Positions 28,463 to 36,586 of a DNA stretch of 64,000 nucleotides are shown one piece after another. The stretch is from Terribacillus saccharophilus (GTDB taxonomy: Bacteria; Bacillota; Bacilli; Bacillales; Amphibacillaceae), in contig NZ_NPBD01000002.1 of assembly GCF_002272745.1 (NCBI RefSeq), forward strand, positions 310,001 through 374,000, written 5' to 3'. The position numbers were made by a program, and so were the translations under genes. Numbering within the stretch: the stretch's first letter is position 1; every line of letters starts with the position of its first letter. The notes beneath the pieces are model-generated. The model had not been told where the DNA came from and did no database searches. It worked only from the letters and a program-made list of their open reading frames with translations.

Positions 28463-28965
28463 GTGTACGGCAGATACTAAACTCACTCGACAGTGTTTGC
28501 AAGTTAATAAAACAAATGATTATGGGCAGAGTCCTTCTATTAGGAAAATGATTGATTTTATTAGTTATTGTTCGATAAGTGAAGAAGAGGCAGTAACGGT
28601 CTAGTGAGGGGGGAACGTAATGGTAAAAAAGCCACAACGACTGGTTAGACTATACAAAGTATAAGGAATATTGAGAGGGCTCATTGCACAGTTTTAAAAA
28701 GTATTATATGAATAGTATGCTTTTTTCACACATATACATAACATCTTTAATTGAACCGTCGGAAACATCATTCATGAGTTAAAACATTATTTTTTACGTT
28801 TATTTCTATTTAGAATCGGGAAAGGTAGTACCGTGAATAATAGCTTCTAAATTAGAAGGAGCTGGAATTGAATCACTAAAAACAGTAACTGATTATAATA
28901 TTACATCCAATGAGATTATTTGGCTGAAATTATTTACTTGTAAAGAGTTAAGATAAATCAACTTA
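28463..28965. other. Intergenic stretch before katA
   Basis: No intact gene. A short coding-like frame at about 28843-28956 (IASKLEGAGIESLKTVTDYN, then ITSNEIIWLKLF) lacks a start and is not recognised; it may be debris of a lost gene. Confidence 0.4.
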
Positions 28966-28980
28966 TTGTAATGATTACAA
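28966..28980. promoter_or_regulatory. PerR box upstream of katA
   Basis: TTGTAATGATTACAA is a perfect 7-1-7 inverted repeat and matches 13 of 15 positions of the PerR consensus TTATAATNATTATAA. A TATAAT at 29007-29012 lies just downstream. Predicts peroxide induction of the catalase. Confidence 0.8.
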
Positions 28981-29074
28981 TTGAATAATTTTTATTAAAT
29001 AACAAGTATAATAATTGAAGTCTTGGAATTAGAATGTTAGAATTATTTCGAATAATCTAAGGAGGTACACCAAT

Positions 29075-30706
29075 TTGGCTGAGAATAAAGATAAAAATGT
29101 TGAGAGAAAAACGTTAACTACGAGACAGGGTCATCCAGTCACAGATAATCAGAATATCCGTACGATTGGTGACCGTGGTCCGGCAACACTTGAGAATTAT
29201 CACTTCATAGAAAAGATTTCCCATTTTGATCGGGAAGAGGTACCTGAGCGTGTTGTACACGCAAGAGGTGCTGGTGCATTTGGTTATTTTGAAACATACG
29301 GAAAAGTAGGGGACGAACCTGTAGAAAAGTATACGCGGGCAAAAGTCTTTTCAGGAGCTGGCAAAAAAACACCATTAATGGTTCGTTTTTCTACAGTAGC
29401 AGGCTCGAAAGATTCACCTGAAACAGAGCGTGATCCTCGTGGTTTTGCTGTAAAAATGTACACAGAAGACGGAAACTGGGACTTGGTTGGTAACAACCTT
29501 AAGATTTTCTTTATCCGTGATGCAATGAAGTTTCCAGACATGATTCACGCATTTAAAGCTGATCCAGCATCAAATGTTCCAAACCCACAGCGTATGTTTG
29601 ACTTTGTTTCACGTTCGCCAGAGGCAACACATATGATTACATTCCTGTTCTCACCATATGGCATACCAGCGACATATCGCCATATGCAAGGTTCTGGGGT
29701 TAATACTTATAAGTGGGTAAATGATAAGGGAGAGGCTGTCCTAGTGAAGTACCACTGGGAACCGAAGCAAGGCATCCGTAATCTGACCCAAGAAGAAGCT
29801 AATTATATCCAAGGGAAAAACACTGGCCATGCCACACAGGATTTATATGAGGCAATTGAGCAAGGTGATTATCCAGAATGGGAACTATTTGTACAGATTA
29901 TGGAAGATGATTACCACGAGGAACTCGATTTCGATCCTCTAGATGACACGAAATTATGGCCGGAAGATAAATTCCCATGGCTTCCAGTAGGAAAAATGAT
30001 ATTAGACCGTAATCCAGTAGATTATCATGCAGAGATTGAGCAAGCTGCATTCGGTACAGGAGTGCTTGTCGATGGAATGGACTTTTCTGATGACAAAATG
30101 CTGCAAGGCCGTACTTTCTCTTATTCCGATACACAGCGCTATCGTGTGGGGGCAAACTACTTAAGATTGCCTGTCAATGCACCTAAAACTACTGTCCATA
30201 CGAACCAGCATCGTGGTCAAATGGATTTCCGCGATCCTAAAGAGTCCGGTGACAATCCACATATCAATTATGAACCATCCATGCTTGGCGGTTTACAGGA
30301 AGCGAATAAAGAAGAGCGTCCACAGCACCGTCCAACATTTAATGCAGCCGCTATGAGCGCACCAATCGACCGTCCGAATAATTATGGACAAGCAGGCGAT
30401 ACCTATCGCAATTTTGAAGATTGGGAGCGAGATGAGTTAATTAATAATTTATCCAATGCATTATCAGTATGCGATGAATCAATTCAAAACGCCATGGTTG
30501 AACACTTCACGCAAGCAGATGAAGATTATGGCCGCCGTGTGAAGGAAGGCATTGAAGCGAAGTTGAAAGAAATCAAAGAAAACAATGAAGAAAATCAGCT
30601 TCCAGGACGCGAAGCAGGAAAGACTAAATTCGGACAAGGTTCACTAGCTGCAAACGAAGCAACTGATGAAGCTGTGGAAAATAGCCGTGAGTCTGATGAA
30701 TATTAA
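29075..30706 (+). CDS. katA: Haem catalase
   Basis: A 543-residue monofunctional catalase removing hydrogen peroxide in the cytosol. Active-site signatures: [16 protein letters not shown] (distal His), [20 protein letters not shown] (distal Asn region), and [17 protein letters not shown] with the proximal haem-ligand Tyr just before. The body matches clade-3 small-subunit KatA, but the C-terminus runs on by several tens of residues with a Lys/Glu/Asn-rich tail. TTG start with AAGGAGGT seven bases upstream. A PerR box lies about 100 bases upstream and a strong terminator follows. Confidence 0.95.
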   Translation: MAENKDKNVERKTLTTRQGHPVTDNQNIRTIGDRGPATLENYHFIEKISHFDREEVPERVVHARGAGAFGYFETYGKVGDEPVEKYTRAKVFSGAGKKTPLMVRFSTVAGSKDSPETERDPRGFAVKMYTEDGNWDLVGNNLKIFFIRDAMKFPDMIHAFKADPASNVPNPQRMFDFVSRSPEATHMITFLFSPYGIPATYRHMQGSGVNTYKWVNDKGEAVLVKYHWEPKQGIRNLTQEEANYIQGKNTGHATQDLYEAIEQGDYPEWELFVQIMEDDYHEELDFDPLDDTKLWPEDKFPWLPVGKMILDRNPVDYHAEIEQAAFGTGVLVDGMDFSDDKMLQGRTFSYSDTQRYRVGANYLRLPVNAPKTTVHTNQHRGQMDFRDPKESGDNPHINYEPSMLGGLQEANKEERPQHRPTFNAAAMSAPIDRPNNYGQAGDTYRNFEDWERDELINNLSNALSVCDESIQNAMVEHFTQADEDYGRRVKEGIEAKLKEIKENNEENQLPGREAGKTKFGQGSLAANEATDEAVENSRESDEY

Positions 30707-30721
30707 GGAATGATGTTTGTG

Positions 30722-30755
30722 CAAAAAGGCTGTCAATTATGACAGCCTTTTTTGC
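30722..30755 (+). terminator. Terminator of katA
   Basis: Perfect 14-bp stem CAAAAAGGCTGTCA with its complement, 4-base loop, T6 tail. Confidence 0.95.
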
Positions 30756-30805
30756 GTACTTTTATATTATGACGAATAGGAAAATCTCCTATATAGATTT
30801 TATAT

Positions 30806-30842
30806 AAAAAAACCGGATTCAAATTGATGAATCCGGTTTTTT
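30806..30842. terminator. Bidirectional terminator serving nspC
   Basis: Stem AAAAAACCGGATTCA with TGAATCCGGTTTTTT, 6-base loop; T-rich on both strands. It ends the minus-strand polyamine operon. Confidence 0.9.
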
Positions 30843-30917
30843 AAAATCCTCTCTATGTGGACGGCATGATTTTGAAGATACCGTTTCCTTAGAGATGAAG
30901 TGAAAATTATAATTCTT

Positions 30918-32045
30918 TTAAGCTAATCTCATCTTGAAGTCTTGATAGCCAAACTCGCGTACGACTTGGCAATCGCCATCTTTATCTCGTACAGCAATGG
31001 CCGGTAGCGGCATACCGTTAAATGTGTTGGTTTTCACCATGGAGTAGATAGCCATATCACCAAAGACTAATCTATCGCCGCTTTTTAATGGCTGATCGAA
31101 AGAATAATCTCCAATTACATCTCCTGTAAGGCAGGTTTGCCCGCCAAGTCGATAAGTGAATGGCTTTTCACCAGTTTCGCCTGAACCAAATAGAGGAGGG
31201 CGATATGGCATTTCCAATACATCAGGCATATGACAAGTTGCTGAAGTGTCAAGAATGGCAATTTCCATACCATTTTTATGGATATCAAGCACAGATGTGA
31301 TCAGATAGCCGGCATCGAGCGCAATGGCTTCTCCAGGCTCAAGATATACTTCTAACCCATATTTATCCTGCATGCTTTTGATACAAGCTTCTAGTCTTGG
31401 AATATCATAATCTTCTCTCGTGATGTGATGACCACCACCGAAGTTAATCCATTCCATTTGTGGGAGCCATTGGCCGAATTTTTCTTCGACTGCATGAAGA
31501 GTAGTCTCTAAGTCATCAGAATTTTGCTGGCAAAGGGTATGGAAGTGCAGTCCTGAGACACCGTCGAGCAAATCTGGAGAAAAATCTTCCTGTTTCACAC
31601 CGAATCTGGAACCTGGCGCACATGGATCATAGATGTCATGTCCATCTTGTGTGGAGCATTCAGGGTTGATGCGCAAGCCGACTTTTCTGCTGGCTTGAAG
31701 AGCCTTATCTTTGAATTTCTCCAGCTGTGAGAAGGAATTAAAGATAATATGATCACAAATGGATATAATTTCGTCGATTTCATCTTCACGATAGGCAGGG
31801 GCAAAGACATGATTTTCTTTGCCCATTTCCTCGTAACCCAGGCGGGCTTCGAATAAGCCACTCGCTGTTGTGCCGCTCAAGTATTTTCCAATCAAGGGGT
31901 ACATTGTTGTCATGGAAAAAGCTTTTTGAGCTAACACAATTTTTGCTCCTGTACGCTGCATGACACCATTAAGGATTTTAAGGTTTTTTTCTACAAGGTC
32001 TTCATCAACTACATAACAAGGGGTTGGTAATTCTTCAAACCGCAT
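30918..32045 (-). CDS. nspC: Carboxynorspermidine/carboxyspermidine decarboxylase
   Basis: A 375-residue PLP enzyme of the alanine-racemase fold (family III decarboxylases). It opens ELPTPCYVVDEDLVEKNL and has the PLP-Lys in KIVLAQKAFSM, GLRINPECS, LHFHTLCQQ, WINFGGGHH and EPGEAIALDAGYL. It decarboxylates carboxyspermidine to spermidine, the last step of the aspartate-semialdehyde route that replaces the S-adenosylmethionine route. MRFEELPTP at 32045 is the start, one base after the stop of the dehydrogenase gene, so the two are coupled; the frame can be read to 32090 but that overlaps the upstream gene. Confidence 0.93.
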   Translation of the reverse strand: MRFEELPTPCYVVDEDLVEKNLKILNGVMQRTGAKIVLAQKAFSMTTMYPLIGKYLSGTTASGLFEARLGYEEMGKENHVFAPAYREDEIDEIISICDHIIFNSFSQLEKFKDKALQASRKVGLRINPECSTQDGHDIYDPCAPGSRFGVKQEDFSPDLLDGVSGLHFHTLCQQNSDDLETTLHAVEEKFGQWLPQMEWINFGGGHHITREDYDIPRLEACIKSMQDKYGLEVYLEPGEAIALDAGYLITSVLDIHKNGMEIAILDTSATCHMPDVLEMPYRPPLFGSGETGEKPFTYRLGGQTCLTGDVIGDYSFDQPLKSGDRLVFGDMAIYSMVKTNTFNGMPLPAIAVRDKDGDCQVVREFGYQDFKMRLA

Positions 32046-32046
32046 G

Positions 32047-33279
32047 TTAACGAACTGACTCCTGATCTTTAGCTGCAGTCTCATCAACAAGCACTGGATT
32101 AAAGTCTTCTACCCATGGAAGTCCCCATTTGTTCAACTCTTCCATAAATGGATCTGGATCGAATTCTTCAATATTAAACACGCCTGGTTTGTTCCATTTT
32201 CCAGTCATAACCATAGCTGCCCCAATCATGGCAGGAACGCCAGTTGTATAGGAGACGGCTTGAGAACCAACTTCTCTATAGCATTCTTGGTGGTCACAAA
32301 CATTGTATACATAGTATGTTTTCTCTTCGCCGTCTTTTTTTCCTTTGAAGATACAGCCAATGTTTGTTTTTCCAACTGTACGTGGTCCAAGTGTTGCTGG
32401 ATCAGGTAATACAGCCTTTAGGAACTGAAGTGGAATAATTTCTTTTCCTTCGAACTCAATTGGTTCAATGGAAGTCATTCCTACATTTTCAAGAGCCTTA
32501 AGATGAGTAAGATAGCTTTCGCCGAATGTCATGAAGAAACGGATACGCTTAATTCCCGGGATGTTTTCAGCAAGAGATTCAAGCTCTTCGTGGTAAAGCA
32601 AATACATGTCTTTCTCGCCAACTTCAGCGAAGTCATAGACACGCTTGATTTCCATTGGTTCCGTTTCAATCCATTCACCATTTTCCCAATACCTTCCGTT
32701 AGCAGAAACCTCGCGAATATTAATCTCAGGATTGAAGTTCGTTGCGAAAGGATATCCGTGATCACCGCCATTACAATCAAGAATATCGATATATTCGATT
32801 TCATCAAAGTAATGCTTTAGTGCGTATGCAGAAAAGACACCTGTTACGCCTGGGTCAAAACCGCTACCTAAAAGAGCTGTAATTCCTGCTTTTTCGAAAC
32901 GCTCGCGGTATTCCCACTGCCATTTGTATTCAAATTTTGCTGTATCTTCTGGCTCATAGTTTGCTGTGTCCATATAGTGTGTTTTTGTTGCAAGACAAGC
33001 ATCCATAATCGTCAAATCCTGATAAGGCAAAGCCAAGTTCATCACGATATCCGGGTTTACTTCATCAATTAAAGCGATAAGCTCATCAACATTATCTGCA
33101 TCCACTTGTGCAGTGGTAATTTTTGTTTTGCTGCCATCTAATTTAGCTTTTAAATCATCACATTTAGATTTTGTGCGGCTTGCGATACAAATCTCTTCAA
33201 ATACCTCGCTGTTTTGAACGCATTTTTGTACAGCTACTGACGCAACTCCGCCAGCGCCAATAATAAGTGCTTTACCCAT
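32047..33279 (-). CDS. Carboxyspermidine dehydrogenase (CASDH, saccharopine dehydrogenase family)
   Basis: A 410-residue NADP Rossmann enzyme: MGKALIIGAGGVASVAVQKC binds the cofactor, and MDTANYEPEDTAKFEYKWQWEY, LLGSGFDPGVTGVFSAYA and LDCNGGDHGYPFATNFNPEINIREV are hallmarks of CASDH/Lys1-like proteins. It condenses putrescine with aspartate beta-semialdehyde and reduces the imine to carboxyspermidine, the substrate of the NspC next door. Ribosome site TAGGAGACAAAAGA before ATG. The leader carries a terminator and a structured RNA, so expression may be attenuated. Confidence 0.93.
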   Translation of the reverse strand: MGKALIIGAGGVASVAVQKCVQNSEVFEEICIASRTKSKCDDLKAKLDGSKTKITTAQVDADNVDELIALIDEVNPDIVMNLALPYQDLTIMDACLATKTHYMDTANYEPEDTAKFEYKWQWEYRERFEKAGITALLGSGFDPGVTGVFSAYALKHYFDEIEYIDILDCNGGDHGYPFATNFNPEINIREVSANGRYWENGEWIETEPMEIKRVYDFAEVGEKDMYLLYHEELESLAENIPGIKRIRFFMTFGESYLTHLKALENVGMTSIEPIEFEGKEIIPLQFLKAVLPDPATLGPRTVGKTNIGCIFKGKKDGEEKTYYVYNVCDHQECYREVGSQAVSYTTGVPAMIGAAMVMTGKWNKPGVFNIEEFDPDPFMEELNKWGLPWVEDFNPVLVDETAAKDQESVR

Positions 33280-33406
33280 TCTTTTGTCTCCTAACTAAGG
33301 TAGATTTTTTCTAGCAAAGAAGAATACCGAAACAACCAAGCTATCAGAGTATTTACCACTTGCACGTTTGCAGTAAAAGAATACTTTGATGTAATTCCCT
33401 TAAAAC

Positions 33407-33454
33407 AAAAAAGCAAGTGCCAAATACGCCTAACCGCGCATCACACTTGCTTTA
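33407..33454 (-). terminator. Terminator in the leader of the CASDH-nspC operon
   Basis: Read on the minus strand: AAAGCAAGTG, a 24-base loop region, CACTTGCTTTTTTG. It ends any RNA begun at about 33820 and lies some 130 bases before the CASDH start, so it is either the end of a separate small RNA or an attenuator. Confidence 0.8.
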
Positions 33455-33604
33455 GATATAATTATCAATATTAAAATAGCATAGGTAACTCCAGAACAAA
33501 AGCAGTTATAAAACTGAATCTTTTGCAAGAAAGCTCTTTAATATTCAAGAATATATCAAATAGGATCAGAGTCTAATAGCAAATAATTACTTTTACCACT
33601 CTTA

Positions 33605-33768
33605 TTGACCGTTTCACAAGTTGATGTGCATATGCACTGGTTGTAAAGTAACCAACTTATAAAATTTGAGCTTCTAACTCAATCAATAGGGCAACTAAAG
33701 TTGCCAATCGGCATTTGACCCGGCTGTCCGTATGGCCCTTAAACTTCTATAAAGAGAGAAGTGGTCAA
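33605..33768 (-). ncRNA. Highly structured RNA domain upstream of the polyamine operon
   Basis: Read on the minus strand, TTGACC at one end pairs with GGTCAA at the other and encloses nested helices: ACTTC/GAAGT, GGCAAC-TTTA-GTTGCC, GAG-TTAGAA-GCTC, and a three-way unit AAGTTG...CAACTT holding GGTT/AACC and GTGC-ATAT-GCAC. The core CATACGGACAGCCGG then GTCAAATGCCG looks conserved-RNA-like. No reading frame fits. Upstream lie a hairpin (TTGGAAAG/CTTTCCAA at 33779-33816) and TATAAT (33828-33833); the terminator is at 33407. Family not identified with certainty: raiA-type RNA or a TnpB-associated RNA are candidates; a polyamine leader is another. Confidence 0.55.
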
Positions 33769-33827
33769 AATTATCTGCTTGGAAAGATCCAGATATATTG
33801 AATAGCAGCTTTCCAAATAACGCACCT

Positions 33828-33833
33828 ATTATA
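33828..33833 (-). promoter_or_regulatory. -10 box for the structured RNA
   Basis: TATAAT on the minus strand. A TTGCTA lies 19 bases upstream, so the -35 is weak. The segment 33834-34170 shows no gene. Confidence 0.45.
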
Positions 33834-34176
33834 GTAACACATACAAGATATATAGCAATAGACAAAATTTATTATTTTTTTTACAAATATGACATAAAAA
33901 GAAACCGGTACTGTTTGCGGAAAAACGGTCTGTAAATGGTGTCCTAAATCAATAATCAGCAAGTTTGGAGTGTCGAAGGTGGATTAACATGAACTAATAG
34001 AAATATAAAAGATTCTGAAGTTGTACAGGATCTTTAATTTGTATAGAAAATCTGATTCATAAAAGAAGCGGGATGTAAAAAAGTTCATAAGAACTACCTA
34101 AGGGTCCGTACAATAATGTAATTAAAAGGATTACAGAAAACATTTTCTCTAAACATACAAAAAATATGGAGAAACT

Positions 34177-34207
34177 AAAAGGTGCGCTCTATTTGAGTGC
34201 ACCTTTT
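34177..34207. terminator. Terminator at the 3' end of the NADP reductase gene
   Basis: AAAAGGTGC/GCACCTTTT stem, 13-base loop, T-rich on both strands (TGTTTT on plus, AGTTTCTCC on minus after T4). Only 4 bases from the minus-strand stop. Confidence 0.8.
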
Positions 34208-34210
34208 GTT

Positions 34211-34945
34211 TTAGGAATTATATATTTCCCTGTTCATATTCACAATATCTTTATTGGAGAGGAGTTTTGGGTTAGCAACTGACAACATCTCCATTACCTT
34301 ATCTCGTAATAATGGCGCTTTTTCTTTATTTGCCTCTTTCAAGGCTATAGTTAATTCATCTTTTGTTAGCTCTGTGCAGTATGCAGGAGTTCCTGGCTGT
34401 TGTCTCCAGGAGTCACTTAAAGAACCGCCATCAACAGTATCAAAACCAATCTGGTTCACTACATCCATGATTATTTGTTTATGTTTTACGTTATCACCAG
34501 CAACTGCCATAGCAATGCGTCCGCTAGCACCTTCTGGAGTTCCTTCATTTTCTAAAGTATATGCTAATAAGTTGTTGAAAGCTTTTATGATAGGTCTGCC
34601 TAATTGATTTGAAAACCAAATGCTTTCAACCATTCCGTCCTCAATTTCTTCTATCTTATCGTCTCTGCCGGGATAATAGTTCGAAGTGTCGACAACGATC
34701 ACTTCCTCCCCAACTTGCCCGATAATGTTACGAACACTTGACAGTGCACGTAAAGGAAGAGATAGTATAAGAACTTCTATATTTGTAATTGCATCCTCTG
34801 CACGTACAGGCTTTCCAGCAAGATCTTTTCCTTCTAAGTGTTCCATACCCCGTGCATCCGCAATTTTCACGTCATGTCCATTCTTAACTAATTTTCTGGA
34901 AATAATCGATCCAATTGATCCAGCGCCTATAATTCCAAATTTCAT
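34211..34945 (-). CDS. NADP-binding reductase, F420-dependent-reductase-like family
   Basis: A 244-residue protein opening with the Rossmann motif MKFGIIGAGSIGSIISRKLVKNG, then VLILSLPLRALSSV and VIVVDTSNYYPGRD, matching the NADPH-dependent F420 reductase-like (NADP oxidoreductase coenzyme F420-dependent) family. Bacilli lack F420, so it presumably uses NADP(H) with an unknown small substrate. The ribosome site is AAGGAGGAACAAG. It diverges from the HxlR gene at 35164 with two strong inverted repeats between, so regulation by that HxlR protein is likely. Confidence 0.85.
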   Translation of the reverse strand: MKFGIIGAGSIGSIISRKLVKNGHDVKIADARGMEHLEGKDLAGKPVRAEDAITNIEVLILSLPLRALSSVRNIIGQVGEEVIVVDTSNYYPGRDDKIEEIEDGMVESIWFSNQLGRPIIKAFNNLLAYTLENEGTPEGASGRIAMAVAGDNVKHKQIIMDVVNQIGFDTVDGGSLSDSWRQQPGTPAYCTELTKDELTIALKEANKEKAPLLRDKVMEMLSVANPKLLSNKDIVNMNREIYNS

Positions 34946-34975
34946 TCTTGTTCCTCCTTAAGAATTTGTATTCCA

Positions 34976-35011
34976 AATAATTGGCTATAGACATACAAAT
35001 AGCCAATTATT
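34976..35011. promoter_or_regulatory. 13-bp inverted repeat between NADP reductase and HxlR genes
   Basis: AATAATTGGCTAT at 34976-34988 and its exact complement at 34999-35011, separated by 10 bases, 30 bases upstream of the reductase start. Probably an operator. Confidence 0.6.
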
Positions 35012-35021
35012 GAATCAATAC

Positions 35022-35047
35022 ATACTTATTTAGATAGTAATAAGTAT
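35022..35047. promoter_or_regulatory. HxlR-type operator candidate
   Basis: ATACTTATT and AATAAGTAT form perfect 9-bp arms around 8 bases. TACTT...AAGTA half-sites are typical of HxlR-family regulators such as YodB. Confidence 0.55.
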
Positions 35048-35163
35048 TGAGTATTTTTGTTACATATACTAGAATAAAAGCATTTCTCATATTTTTGAAG
35101 TAGTCATTAAAAATGGCTGTAGTACATTTTTTCGTACTTAACAGTAGAAAGCGGGTGAAAAGA

Positions 35164-35523
35164 GTGTCTAGAATTTGTAAGGATGGATTTGATATAGAGT
35201 GTATAAAGGGGCAAAGAGAAGTTTATGGTATTGCCTATACTCAGAACATACTCTCGGGAAGGTGGAAATATCTGATCCTTTGGTTTTTGAAATCTAAAAA
35301 ACGTCGTTATAGTGAAATCAAAGCCTTTTTAGGAGATATTTCACAAGGTTCTCTTACGAAGCAACTTCGAGAACTAGAAACGGATGGTTTAATTAATCGT
35401 AAAGTTTATCCAGAGGTTCCTCCCCGTGTAGAGTATTCACTATCCTCTAAGGGGCAAGAATTCATTCCTATTGTTGATTTAATGGAAGAGTTCGGGAAGA
35501 AGTTTGGGGTACAAATAGACTAA
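35164..35523 (+). CDS. HxlR-family winged-helix regulator
   Basis: A 119-residue regulator: CKDGFDIECIKG with the N-terminal redox-type cysteines, LSGRWKYLILWFLKSKKRRYSEIKAFLGDISQGSLTKQL is the winged helix, and LINRKVYPEVPPRVEYSLSSKGQEF is the wing and family end. HxlR proteins often sense quinones, aldehydes or diamide through an N-terminal cysteine. GTG 35164 with AGCGGGTGA upstream gives the usual length; the frame runs up to 35113. Divergent from the NADP reductase. Confidence 0.88.
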   Translation: MSRICKDGFDIECIKGQREVYGIAYTQNILSGRWKYLILWFLKSKKRRYSEIKAFLGDISQGSLTKQLRELETDGLINRKVYPEVPPRVEYSLSSKGQEFIPIVDLMEEFGKKFGVQID

Positions 35524-35776
35524 CTAGAGCAAGCGTATCAAGGTTAGACTTCAAGCTAAGAACTATTTATCCTTCGTTAGGTACAAAAATATGTACTAAG
35601 ACAATTATTATTGCCCTATTGAAAAGTTAGAAGAAAAGATTATTATTGTATATAGTTGCAGCGATTCAAGAGAGTTCATATTTCTATTGTACTTTTGATT
35701 TTTAATCTAGAATGCATTCAGATCGATGTAATGTAAGTTCTCATCAGGTAACTTGACTATTATAATTTCACGGTGT

Positions 35777-35798
35777 TATATTTAGCTTGCTAAATATA
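35777..35798. promoter_or_regulatory. MarR operator 1
   Basis: TATATTTAG-CTTG-CTAAATATA, perfect 9-bp arms, 20 bases before the marR-type gene. Shares the TTTAG-N4-CTAAA core with 36257 and 36469; predicts autorepression. Confidence 0.75.
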
Positions 35799-35817
35799 TG
35801 TCGGGTAGGGGATAGAT

Positions 35818-36243
35818 ATGAACGATAATGTTGACTGCGACATTCGTCAGTCTTTAGATAAAGTTTCATCTCAAATGCGTCGGGATTATAGTGAAAGTCT
35901 AAGGGAACTTAAGCTTTATGTAGGTCAAGATAATTTACTCGCTCGTTTGTGGCAAGGTGATGGAATAACACAAATGCAACTATGTGAACACCTAAAATGC
36001 GAGCCGCCTACGGTAACAAATATGGTCAAGTCGCTGGAACAAAACGGATTTATATACCGTAAGCGTGATGAGAAAGATGCAAGGGTGATGCGAATTTATT
36101 TAACAGATGAAGGCAGAGAATTACAGGATCCAGTGGACTTCAAATGGAAGCAGCAGCAAGAAAAATTACTGCATTCCATTTCACCGGAAGAACGTTTGAT
36201 ATTAAGGGATTTAATGAAGCGAATGGAGAAGAACTTATCTTAA
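35818..36243 (+). CDS. MarR-family transcriptional regulator
   Basis: A 141-residue winged-helix repressor: LLARLWQGDGITQMQLCEHLKCEPPTVTNMVKSLEQNGFIYRKRDEKDARVMRIYLTDEGREL holds the recognition helix and the D-x-R wing signature. A long C-terminal helix serves dimerisation. There is a single Cys near each end of the domain (CDI and CEHLKC), so redox sensing is possible but not shown. Ribosome site TAGGGGAT. Three nearly identical palindromes flank the gene and the following monooxygenase operon, making it their likely repressor. Confidence 0.92.
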   Translation: MNDNVDCDIRQSLDKVSSQMRRDYSESLRELKLYVGQDNLLARLWQGDGITQMQLCEHLKCEPPTVTNMVKSLEQNGFIYRKRDEKDARVMRIYLTDEGRELQDPVDFKWKQQQEKLLHSISPEERLILRDLMKRMEKNLS

Positions 36244-36256
36244 GTTTTCTCTAAGT

Positions 36257-36280
36257 AATTATTTAGTATGCTAAATAATT
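36257..36280. promoter_or_regulatory. MarR operator 2
   Basis: AATTATTTAG-TATG-CTAAATAATT, perfect 10-bp arms, just after the regulator's stop. Confidence 0.75.
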
Positions 36281-36468
36281 AAGAAAGAAGAAGTTGGTAT
36301 TAACCAATATAATATATAGCGCAGTGGATTATCGTCAGTTCTAGCCAGTAAATACTTTAACTAGTTACTACCAGCTCTCTGTAACATTGCCTACCCAATA
36401 CTAAGGGTATAAGATTCATTCACAGTAGAAAGGAAAACGAAAGAGCTGTCTTTAGAATAATCCTTGGT
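36281..36468. other. Leader region of the LLM operon
   Basis: Nothing gene-like seen between the two palindromes; the promoter of the operon is expected here or at the second palindrome. Confidence 0.5.
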
Positions 36469-36492
36469 AATTAGTTAGCAAGCTAAATAATT
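36469..36492. promoter_or_regulatory. MarR operator 3
   Basis: AATTAGTTAG-CAAG-CTAAATAATT; same as operator 2 with one arm mismatch. It lies 95 bases before the monooxygenase start. Confidence 0.75.
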
Positions 36493-36586
36493 ATTGGTTT
36501 TTCAGATACTAAAGCTTAATTAAATAGTCGACTGTAAGCTCTAATTTATTATGTGGAGCCTATATAAAATTAAGGAGAAGAAATGG

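Noticed and set aside
28843..28956. Small protein IASKLEGAGIESLKTV...
   Set aside because: No start codon or ribosome site, and no family recognised; kept only as possible debris.
33605..33900. T-box, lysine, SAM or cobalamin riboswitch in the CASDH leader
   Set aside because: The fixed core sequences of these classes are absent; only an unassigned structured RNA can be claimed.
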